From an uncultured Clostridia bacterium (GTDB lineage: Bacteria > Bacillota > Clostridia > TANB77 > CAG-508): a stretch of 52,089 nt of DNA. The notes below the pieces were generated by a model. It saw only the letters and a program-made list of their open reading frames with translations. It ran no database searches and was not told the origin of the DNA. Position 1 is the first letter of the stretch. Every line of letters begins with the position of its first letter. Below, piece after piece: positions 9,735-16,457 of this stretch. The translations under genes and the position numbers were made by a program. Where the stretch lies: NCBI GenBank assembly GCA_944393385.1, contig CALYAA010000012.1, positions 1-52,089 of the forward strand. The letters are read 5' to 3'.

Positions 9735-11186
9735 TTATTTCAATATTTTCCAATAACCATCTCTTTTTCCATTAACTCTAATAATAATATTTAATTCTTT
9801 CATCTCTTTAATTTTTCTTTTTACTGTACTAGAACTAATATTTAGCTGATTTGATATTTCATCATAAGTCAATGAATTATTATGTTTTATTAAATTTAAG
9901 ATTTTATTTTGCGTATCATCTAAAAGGTCATTCAAAGGGTCATTCAAAAGTTCATTTTGACCTTTTGAAATCTCTATACTATTTGTTTCAGAAACATTAA
10001 TTGTTTTTTTCAAAGGAATCGTTGTTGTAAAAATGTCATTTTCTTCAAAAGTAGGTTCTCCTCCTGAATAAATTTTTGTATATTTTACTATATTTCTCAC
10101 TCCTGAACCTAATTCATCAGCTAATCCAATTTCTTTAAACACTTTGGCAATTTTAGGATTTTTTGAATATGGAGAAAATTTATTAATATTAATATCTCCA
10201 ATTCTTTTGGCTTTATTAGCATTTTCAGTCCACATTTTATCTTTCTCAATAACTAATTTTGCTGGAAATGCACTTGTAAATTCACGATGCATAAGGCTGT
10301 TACTACATATTTCACGAGCAATTTTATTTCTTACATCTATTCTTTGACTGCCTTCAAGATAAAACATATCATTCAGATGTTTGTCTACAAATTCCATTAA
10401 TCTATCATAGCTCTCAATTAAATTAGTTCTTATATCGTCTCTATCGTCATATCTATCTAAATTTTTGACTCTATATATTGCATCTGTTCTATGTTGTGGT
10501 AAAGCAGATAGTATTGTAGTATCTTTTCCAAATAATAATATTGCAGCAAGTGTTAAACCTTCTTGTCCTGTTTTTAAATCAGTTTTTAAAAAATCCAGAC
10601 TTCTTAACATTTCTTCATCAGTCATATTTGCCCATATATGTGTATTTTGACTATTATTAATAGCCATTTGTCTAGCTCTTTTTATTAAATCTGGTCTTAA
10701 ATCCGACATTTTTGCATAAGGAAATAATTCATCTTCTGTATTAACTTTTTGTTTTCTTGCATAAATATTGGCAATTCTTTCTGGAGATGTTACTTTATAA
10801 TCTCCATCTACATTTCTGTCAAACACTTCTCCTTTAGTACTATGTACTAAATCACTTTCAAAAACAGGTATATACAATATAACTTTATCTTCATATTCAT
10901 AATCATATATACTTATATAGCTAGTTGGATTTAATTTATTTTTATTATTACACAAATTTGCAAAATCTTTTTTCATTTTAGAAACTGAATTTTTATCTAC
11001 ACCCAAAATAGTTCCATCATCTGCAATACCTAAAAATATATGTCCACCATTTCTATTAAGCATTGCACATATTGTTTCAAATAGATTGTCTGGTAAATTA
11101 TATTCTGCTTTTTTAAATTCAGTTGTTTCCTTTTCTTTTTTATTTATTATCTCTAAAAGGTTTTGACTTAATTTTTCCATTGTCAT
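9735..11186 (-). CDS. AlbA_2/Schlafen-type domain protein with C-terminal winged helix
   Basis: A 483-residue protein. Residues 15-135 are an AlbA_2 (Schlafen AAA-4) module: ETTEFKKAEYNLP at the entry, then NRNGGHIFLGIADDGTILGV. A middle segment resembles the ATP-binding HATPase-c_4 region (IAREICSNSLMHREFTS; GLADELGSGVRNIVKYT). The C-terminus is a winged HTH (LNISSSTVKRKIKEMKEL). Proteins of this layout are annotated as putative transcriptional regulators or ATP-binding proteins, and several AlbA_2 proteins act in phage defence. The start is the ATG at 11186; a second ATG two codons on is equally possible. It is the middle gene of a leftward trio. Direct repeats GGTCATTCAAA/GGTCATTCAAAAG occur in the coding strand complement near 9930-9960 and encode LLNDPLNDLLDD. 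Confidence 0.85.
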   Translation of the reverse strand: MTMEKLSQNLLEIINKKEKETTEFKKAEYNLPDNLFETICAMLNRNGGHIFLGIADDGTILGVDKNSVSKMKKDFANLCNNKNKLNPTSYISIYDYEYEDKVILYIPVFESDLVHSTKGEVFDRNVDGDYKVTSPERIANIYARKQKVNTEDELFPYAKMSDLRPDLIKRARQMAINNSQNTHIWANMTDEEMLRSLDFLKTDLKTGQEGLTLAAILLFGKDTTILSALPQHRTDAIYRVKNLDRYDDRDDIRTNLIESYDRLMEFVDKHLNDMFYLEGSQRIDVRNKIAREICSNSLMHREFTSAFPAKLVIEKDKMWTENANKAKRIGDININKFSPYSKNPKIAKVFKEIGLADELGSGVRNIVKYTKIYSGGEPTFEENDIFTTTIPLKKTINVSETNSIEISKGQNELLNDPLNDLLDDTQNKILNLIKHNNSLTYDEISNQLNISSSTVKRKIKEMKELNIIIRVNGKRDGYWKILK

Positions 11187-11321
11187 TCAATCCTTTCATC
11201 ATTATTTAATAGTATGCCCAATTTTTTTAGTATCTTTAGGAAATTTTTATATTATTGCTAATTAACAATAATATATCATATTTTAGTAAAATTTTTATCC
11301 TTTTTCATAAAAATACTACAA

Positions 11322-12227
11322 TTAATCTGTTTTATTTTTATTTCTACTCTTATATACATTTGCTTGATTTCTACACTGGCTACTATCATATTCAGCTTTA
11401 GGATTTTTAGCATAAAAAACTTTACCACAATGTTTGCATATCTTTAAAGGATTTTTTTCACTACAAAGCATAAATCCAAAAGCCATATCTATCGCTTGTT
11501 TTAGAGAATTCGGTTGCCATGATATTTCTGGAGTATTTCCATACATATTAATTTTGTATGGTATTCCAGAAAAATAATAATCATTTATAATTTCTCTTGC
11601 TTTATATTCATCATAATCATCCATACTATTATTTGCTAAATCTACATACTTTTTAAATATTTTATACATTTTTTTTGCATATTCAATAATCCAATCTATT
11701 TTTTCACAATAAAAACTAGAATAAATTAATTGATCGTTAATTGATGTACGATTTAACATTCTTTGTAAATCAGAATTTGTTTCTATTTCTACTTTACCAT
11801 TTGTTACTGTGTAACTCATTTCATCATTGTTAGCAAATGGAAAAAATAAATCAAAATAGTCTTTAGTTCTCATTACACAATTTTTATTAATAAAATTATT
11901 TTCCTTTAAAGTTACTTCTTCATTTAATAAAAAATCTGGATTAGTTGGTGCTTCCACCATAAAACCTAATAAACCATATTTTTCTACGAAAAAATATGCA
12001 CAAGTAAATTTGGTTTGATCATCTTCTGCATCTATACATATTCTTCCCATATTTAATAAATCAACTAATATTGAATCCATTTTACTAAACATATCATATA
12101 AATCTCTAATGTTTATACTAGCCTCTGGATTTGGAACCACATAGTATTCTTTTCCTTTATATTTTCCTTGATATCCACCATATTTCATATATGAATATGC
12201 ACTGTTACTTTTAAAATTAAATTCCAT
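11322..12227 (-). CDS. Zinc-finger protein of unknown function (C-terminal CGNR-like finger)
   Basis: A 301-residue protein. The last 45 residues contain a zinc-binding set: CKHCGKVF, then a stretch ending YDSSQCRNQANVYKSR, resembling the CGNR/DUF6076 type of terminal finger seen in accessory proteins of gut Firmicutes. Residues 1-250 are mixed, rich in Tyr and Asn, with no catalytic motif I recognise. It is the promoter-proximal gene of a leftward trio and starts with ATG behind AAGGAGAAT. Its upstream region contains two operator-like dyads shared with the divergent HTH gene, so it is probably controlled with the element's core genes. Confidence 0.6.
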   Translation of the reverse strand: MEFNFKSNSAYSYMKYGGYQGKYKGKEYYVVPNPEASINIRDLYDMFSKMDSILVDLLNMGRICIDAEDDQTKFTCAYFFVEKYGLLGFMVEAPTNPDFLLNEEVTLKENNFINKNCVMRTKDYFDLFFPFANNDEMSYTVTNGKVEIETNSDLQRMLNRTSINDQLIYSSFYCEKIDWIIEYAKKMYKIFKKYVDLANNSMDDYDEYKAREIINDYYFSGIPYKINMYGNTPEISWQPNSLKQAIDMAFGFMLCSEKNPLKICKHCGKVFYAKNPKAEYDSSQCRNQANVYKSRNKNKTD

Positions 12228-12263
12228 GATCTTATTCTCCTTAAAATTTTTTCAAAAATTTTA

Positions 12264-12344
12264 TTGTAATATATTGACATATTACAATTATTACTTTATA
12301 ATGGTATCAAAACATTAATAACTGTAATATAGTAATATATTACA
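12264..12344 (+). promoter_or_regulatory. Divergent control region: sigma-A promoter with two matching operators
   Basis: A near-consensus rightward promoter has TTGACA (12274-12279), a 17-bp spacer and TATAAT (12297-12302). Operator 1 (12264-12287) is a perfect dyad TTGTAATAT-N6-ATATTACAA and contains the -35. Operator 2 (12323-12344) is TGTAATAT-N6-ATATTACA, downstream of the start site. The two share sequence and spacing, so one dimeric repressor probably binds both and could also affect the leftward trio. Confidence 0.75.
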
Positions 12345-12414
12345 ACAATTAATATAAAATGTCAAGAGCTACAACTGTATAAAAAATATGTAGACAAAAA
12401 TTTTACCAAATTGC

Positions 12415-12897
12415 TTGAAAGGTGTGATTATTATAGATACAAAGAACTATATACTCGACAAATATTATAATGAACACGAAAAACCATCTATTATTGCTAA
12501 AGAAATAGGTGTTAATCCATCTTATATCACAAAAATAATAAAAAATGATACAAGATATATTCAAGAAAAAGCATACAGAACACAAATTAGTAAAGAAAAT
12601 CGTAGAGTTGCAAAAAGAGAATGGATTAGAAATAAAAGACAAAATGAAGCTGATAAGCAACTGTATGAATTTGTAAAACAACAACATATTGAAGCAAGTA
12701 AAGAATTATCTTATTCCTATGAGATGAGTGATTTAGCATATAGAAAATGGAATCCAAATGCTTATCACACAAATAAAAAAGGTAATCTAATTATAGATAG
12801 AAAATTAAATGTTGGTTCAGATGTTCCTAAATCAATAAATAGAAATATAAAAATATCAACACAGAAATATAAGAAAAAATATTGTTATAGTATTTAA
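12415..12897 (+). CDS. Small HTH protein of the element (putative regulator)
   Basis: About 155-160 residues. Residues 20-45 form a helix-turn-helix (KPSIIAKEIGVNPSYITKII), followed by a very basic region (ENRRVAKREWIRNKRQ) and a C-terminal part with TNKKGNLIIDRKLNV. This type of short resolvase-HTH protein recurs in clostridial mobile elements. The start is uncertain. TTG 12415 has no ribosome site before it, and AAAGG at 12418-12422 instead points to an ATT at 12430 (7-nt spacing), giving a protein beginning MIDTKNY. It is transcribed from the promoter at 12274 and is a candidate for the protein binding the twin operators. Confidence 0.75.
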   Translation: MKGVIIIDTKNYILDKYYNEHEKPSIIAKEIGVNPSYITKIIKNDTRYIQEKAYRTQISKENRRVAKREWIRNKRQNEADKQLYEFVKQQHIEASKELSYSYEMSDLAYRKWNPNAYHTNKKGNLIIDRKLNVGSDVPKSINRNIKISTQKYKKKYCYSI

Positions 12898-12902
12898 TTA
12901 GT

Positions 12903-12927
12903 CCTATTGTAGAATAGGTCTTTTTTT
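12903..12927 (+). terminator. Terminator after the HTH gene
   Basis: CCTATT-gtag-AATAGG followed by TCTTTTTTT, 5 bp after the HTH gene stop. It separates that gene from the excisionase-integrase genes. Confidence 0.8.
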
Positions 12928-12988
12928 ATATAAGGATTTCCAAAACAGAATTTCCAAGCTTATTGTGACGAGAAAGGAGGTACAAAAT

Positions 12989-13198
12989 ATGGCTGATATG
13001 AGAGAAACTTATACTTTAATGTTTACAGACTATCCAGACATTGTTAATCTCGACCAAATGAGAAAAATGTTAGGTGGAATTAGTAACACTCTTGCATATC
13101 GTATGTTAAGAGAAAAGAAAATAAAAAGTAAAAAAGTTGGCAGAGAATATAAAATTCCTAAAGTTAATGTTATCAAATATATGATGACAGAACAGTAG
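12989..13198 (+). CDS. Excisionase-like DNA-binding protein
   Basis: A 69-residue protein with the excisionase/MerR-type winged helix pattern: VNLDQMRKMLGGISNTLAYRM, then EKKIKSKKVGREYKIPK and VIKYM. Such proteins bind near att sites and bias the integrase toward excision, or bind DNA as small regulators. The start is ATG behind AAAGGAGG with 8-nt spacing; an upstream in-frame ATG would overlap this site. It lies 81 bp before the integrase gene on the same strand, the usual xis-int order. Confidence 0.8.
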   Translation: MADMRETYTLMFTDYPDIVNLDQMRKMLGGISNTLAYRMLREKKIKSKKVGREYKIPKVNVIKYMMTEQ

Positions 13199-13209
13199 GA
13201 ATTTTTTAG

Positions 13210-13244
13210 TTATCATGGTATAATACAAAAAATATCAATGATAA
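13210..13244 (+). promoter_or_regulatory. Integrase promoter inside a dyad
   Basis: An extended -10 (TGGTATAAT, 13216-13224) lies between TTATCAT (13210-13216) and ATGATAA (13238-13244), a perfect 7-bp inverted repeat. A protein bound to the dyad would cover the promoter, so the integrase may have its own switch apart from the excisionase gene. Confidence 0.45.
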
Positions 13245-13279
13245 GTTAAATCTAAACTGTTACAACGGAAAGGAGTAAA

Positions 13280-14491
13280 ATGATAACAGGTAGCTTACAA
13301 AAAAAGAAAGGTCTTTATTATGCTGTTTTAAATTTGTATGATGACTATGGAAATAGAAAACCAAAATGGATTCCTACAGGTTATACCATAAAAGGAAACA
13401 AGAAAAAGGCTGAAGAAAAATTAGAACAATTTAAAATCGAATATGAACAAAAGTCAAAAATACAATTAAGAGATCCAAACATATATGATAAATACAAAAA
13501 TATTTTGTTTTGTGATTATATGTTAGAATGGCTAGAAAAACAAAAAGGAAAAGTTGAACAGACAACCTATATCGGTTATGAGCAAGTTATTAAAGGTAGA
13601 TTATACAAATACTTTAAAGCCAAAAAAATTAAATTAGTTGATTTAAAACCTAAACACATTCAAGACTTTTTCGATTTACTTTTTAGCGAAGGTCTTTCAG
13701 GAAATACTATAAAACATTATAGGGCAAATATAAGTAAAGCTTTAAAAAGTGCTGTTATTACTGAAATTATTGATAGTAACCCTGCAACTAAACTAGAGCC
13801 TATAAAAGTAAAAGAATATACAGCAGATTATTATACTCAAGATGAATTATTAAATTTAATGGAAATAATAGAAACTACACCCATTGAACTACCAGTAATT
13901 ATTGCAGGAGTATATGGTCTAAGGCGTGAAGAAGTTATTGGTATAAAATGGAATGCCATTGACTTTAAAGATAAGACTTTAACAATTAGACATACTGTCG
14001 GCAGAGGAAAAATTGATGGTGTTACACAATTTATATTCAAAGAGAGAACCAAAAGTGATGCTGGTTATAGAACTTTACCTTTATTTGACTTTATCGCCGA
14101 TTTATTAAAAAAATATACAAATAAATATGAAGAAAATAAGAAGTTTTATGGAAATACTTATTGCAATGATTATAAGGACTATATCTGTTTAATGGAAAAT
14201 GGAGAACTAATGAAACCAGGATATGTAACTCAAACTTTTAGTAAAATATTAGATAATAATCATTTACGACATATTAGATTACACGATTTAAGGCATAGTT
14301 GTGGCACTTTGCTTGTAAGAAATGGTGTGCCATTAAAAGATATACAAATATGGCTAGGTCATTCTAATTTTCAAACTACATTAAGATATGCCCATGCAGA
14401 TGTAGAAAATAAAAGAATTTCTGCAAATGTAATAGAAAACAAATTAGCACTAGATACAAAAAAAGAACAAATTACCAAACTCGCACTTTAG
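13280..14491 (+). CDS. Tyrosine-type site-specific integrase
   Basis: A 403-residue phage-type integrase. An N-terminal arm-binding domain (IPTGYTIKGNKKKAEEKL) is followed by a SAM-like core-binding domain (about 75-165) and the catalytic domain with R215 (YGLRREE), H335-R338 (HDLRHS), H361 (LGHSN) and nucleophile Y370 (TLRYAH). ATG start with GGAAAGGAG. It ends 140 bp from tRNA-Leu and points at it, as expected for an integrase using the tRNA gene as attB. It should catalyse recombination between the attL and attR sites given here. Confidence 0.96.
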   Translation: MITGSLQKKKGLYYAVLNLYDDYGNRKPKWIPTGYTIKGNKKKAEEKLEQFKIEYEQKSKIQLRDPNIYDKYKNILFCDYMLEWLEKQKGKVEQTTYIGYEQVIKGRLYKYFKAKKIKLVDLKPKHIQDFFDLLFSEGLSGNTIKHYRANISKALKSAVITEIIDSNPATKLEPIKVKEYTADYYTQDELLNLMEIIETTPIELPVIIAGVYGLRREEVIGIKWNAIDFKDKTLTIRHTVGRGKIDGVTQFIFKERTKSDAGYRTLPLFDFIADLLKKYTNKYEENKKFYGNTYCNDYKDYICLMENGELMKPGYVTQTFSKILDNNHLRHIRLHDLRHSCGTLLVRNGVPLKDIQIWLGHSNFQTTLRYAHADVENKRISANVIENKLALDTKKEQITKLAL

Positions 14492-14549
14492 GTAACTTGT
14501 TTCTAAAAATACATTTCTAACTTAATAAAAATTCTAATTTTGGAAAAGT

Positions 14550-14569
14550 GTTAGAACTTTTGTTAGAAC
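14550..14569 (+). repeat. Right pair of GTTAGAAC repeats (putative integrase arm sites)
   Basis: Two GTTAGAAC motifs with a 12-bp period, 60-80 bp inside attR. They match the pair at 3542-3560 in orientation and flanking AGT. An imperfect inverted copy (TTTCTAAC) lies near 14512. Confidence 0.55.
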
Positions 14570-14579
14570 TTTCACTATT

Positions 14580-14626
14580 TTAAAAATTAAAACACCAAGT
14601 TTGAATCTTCCGAAACACTTGGTGTT
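14580..14626 (-). terminator. Terminator downstream of tRNA-Leu, supplied by the element
   Basis: AACACCAAGT pairs with ACTTGGTGTT (perfect 10 bp). On the minus strand it is followed by a TTTTAATTTTTA tract. It begins 5 bp beyond the tRNA CCA end and lies inside the element, replacing the original terminator at 3252-3287. Confidence 0.8.
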
Positions 14627-14630
14627 CTAA

Positions 14631-14718
14631 TGGTGCAGATGGCCGGAATCGAACCGGCACGGTTTATTCAACCGCAGGATTTTAAGTCCTGTGCGTCTGC
14701 CAGTTCCGCCACATCTGC
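14631..14718 (-). tRNA. tRNA-Leu(UAA), right attachment site (attR)
   Basis: An intact class II tRNA of 88 nt with encoded CCA. The acceptor GCAGATG pairs with CATCTGC and the discriminator is A. The anticodon loop is CTTAAAA with anticodon TAA (complement at 14682-14684). The long variable arm is GCGGTT-GAAT-AACCGT and the T arm GCCGGTTCGATTCCGGC. The 5' half is host sequence. From the anticodon loop to the 3' end it coincides with the element's attachment sequence, so this tRNA is a host-element hybrid after integration. It is preceded by a consensus promoter. Confidence 0.97.
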
Positions 14719-14752
14719 ATATTTAAACTGGCTTTCCCATATGACAAGAATT

Positions 14753-14781
14753 ATTATAATCTAATTAACTTAATTTGTCAA
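14753..14781 (-). promoter_or_regulatory. Promoter of tRNA-Leu
   Basis: On the minus strand, TTGACA (14776-14781), a 17-bp spacer and TATAAT (14753-14758): a full consensus promoter 35 bp upstream of the mature tRNA 5' end, suiting a strongly expressed stable RNA. Confidence 0.85.
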
Positions 14782-14891
14782 TAGGTAAAATAAAAAAAAT
14801 TACAAAACTAACAAATTTTAATTTTCTTGAATATGAAGTCTAAATATGATAAGATGCTTATATATTTTTTGAAAAGAAAGGAAATAAAATT

Positions 14892-15476
14892 TTGAAAAAT
14901 GCAAAAAAATATTATGAAGCCACAAAAGATAGTGGTCCACATATAACAACAAAAAAATTTATAAACATGAATATAAAACCCGAAAGTGCAATTGATTTAG
15001 GATGTGGAGCAGGTAGAGACACAATATATTTAATAAAAAATGGATGGAATGTATTAGCAATAGATAAAGAAAATACAAAAGAATATATAGACAAAAATTT
15101 AAATGATGAAGAAAGAACAAGATTTAGATTTGAATGTCAAAATTTTGAAAATATAAAATTAGAAAAGGTTCAATTAATAGTTGCAAATTTTAGCATTCCA
15201 TTCTGCTCAAAGGACAATTTTTATAAGATGTGGAACAGTATAGTACAAAATATTTGTAAAAATGGATATTTTGTAGGAAACTTTTTTGGTTTAAATGATT
15301 CATGGAAAGAAACCAAAAAAGAAATGGTGTTTCTGTCAAAAGAACAAGTATTTAATTTATTTAAAGATGAGTTTGAAATAATTGAGTTTGATGAAATTGA
15401 AAAAGATGCAAAAACTGCATCTGGCTCAATGAAACATTGGCATATATATAATATTATTGCAAAAAGAAACAACTGA
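14892..15476 (+). CDS. Class I SAM-dependent methyltransferase
   Basis: A 194-residue methyltransferase. The SAM-binding motif I is AIDLGCGAGRDTIYL (about residues 33-47), followed by the acidic end of strand 2 in VLAIDKE. The size and layout resemble TehB-like small-molecule methyltransferases, but the acceptor cannot be read from the sequence. The start is TTG (KNAKKYYEATK) behind AAAGGA with 9-nt spacing; no in-frame ATG is better placed. The MTA/SAH nucleosidase gene follows 56 bp later on the same strand, which would clear the SAH made by this enzyme. Confidence 0.85.
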   Translation: MKNAKKYYEATKDSGPHITTKKFINMNIKPESAIDLGCGAGRDTIYLIKNGWNVLAIDKENTKEYIDKNLNDEERTRFRFECQNFENIKLEKVQLIVANFSIPFCSKDNFYKMWNSIVQNICKNGYFVGNFFGLNDSWKETKKEMVFLSKEQVFNLFKDEFEIIEFDEIEKDAKTASGSMKHWHIYNIIAKRNN

Positions 15477-15532
15477 GATACATTAAATTTGTTTAAAATA
15501 AAAAATCTAATAAAAAGGGAATGAGGAAAAAA

Positions 15533-16234
15533 ATGTACGGAATAATAGCTGCAATGAATGAAGAAATGATAGAAATAAAAAATATAATGTCAAAAATAGA
15601 AGAAAAAAATATATATGAATTAACATTTTTTACAGGAGTTATTAACAATATAGAAGTTGTATTAGTGGAAGCTGGAGTAGGAAAAGTAAATGCTTCAAGA
15701 GTTACACAAATTTTAATAGACCAATTTAATCCAAAAGCAATAATAAATGTTGGATCTGCAGCAGGATGTAATGATGAATTAGAAATAGGAGATATTGTAA
15801 TAGGGGACAAATTAGTTCAACATGATTTTGACATAACAGCATTTAATCATCCAAAAGGATATATTAGTAATGTTGGTCAATTTATTGAAAGTGATATAAA
15901 CTTAATAAATGAAATAAAACAATCTATAAAAAACATTCCAAACCAAAAATTTAATGTGAAAATTGGAACAATTGCTTCAGGAGACATATTTTGCACAGAT
16001 ATCAAAATGAAAAACAAAATAAAAGAAAAATTTGATGCCTATGCAATTGAAATGGAAGGAGCTGCAATAGCTCAAGTTTGTAAACTTGATAATATTCCAT
16101 TTGTTGTTATAAGAAGCATATCTGATAAACCAAACGGAAAAAATGAAATTACTTTTGATGAATTTTTAGAAAAAGCCTCAAAAAATTGTTCTCAAATAAT
16201 AAAGGAATTTTTTTATTTCAAAAGAGAACATTAA
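15533..16234 (+). CDS. mtnN: 5'-methylthioadenosine/S-adenosylhomocysteine nucleosidase
   Basis: A 233-residue cytosolic enzyme that cleaves MTA and SAH to adenine plus the thioribose sugar, relieving SAH inhibition of methyltransferases. The start of the fold is MYGIIAAMNEEM, including the first catalytic Glu. Also present are NVGSAAG, TIASGDIF, the nucleoside-binding EMEGAAIAQ and the catalytic Asp in RSISDKPNG. I start at the second ATG, which has GAGG at proper spacing and matches the family N-terminus. The first ATG, four codons upstream, lies too close to its AAGGG. Length is normal. It follows a methyltransferase gene. Confidence 0.95.
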   Translation: MYGIIAAMNEEMIEIKNIMSKIEEKNIYELTFFTGVINNIEVVLVEAGVGKVNASRVTQILIDQFNPKAIINVGSAAGCNDELEIGDIVIGDKLVQHDFDITAFNHPKGYISNVGQFIESDINLINEIKQSIKNIPNQKFNVKIGTIASGDIFCTDIKMKNKIKEKFDAYAIEMEGAAIAQVCKLDNIPFVVIRSISDKPNGKNEITFDEFLEKASKNCSQIIKEFFYFKREH

Positions 16235-16457
16235 TAAAAATGCTCCTAGAAATTATGAACAAAAATAGGAAAAATTTCTTGTCGAAATTTTGAAAAATAG
16301 CTTTACAAAAATAGATAACTAATATAAAATAAAAAAGATAAAAAGGGATAAAATAAAATAGTAAATTTGACTTTTTTATGATATAAAAAATTACGTTTTT
16401 AAAAATCATAAAAATCAAAAATTTGCTCGAAAATTAAGTAGAGATACGGAGGAAAAA

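Larger units (their letters stand above)
3330..14686. mobile_element. Integrative mobilizable element in tRNA-Leu(UAA)
   Basis: An element of about 11.3 kb bounded by the direct repeat of the tRNA-Leu 3' half. It encodes a tyrosine integrase next to the tRNA, a small excisionase-like protein, an HTH regulator, a MobV relaxase with an oriT-like site, and cargo. No conjugation machinery (VirB4, coupling protein) is seen, so transfer would depend on a helper. No replication initiator is recognised. Both ends carry tandem GTTAGAAC motifs (3542-3560 and 14550-14569) that fit integrase arm-binding sites. The element appears complete. Confidence 0.87.
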
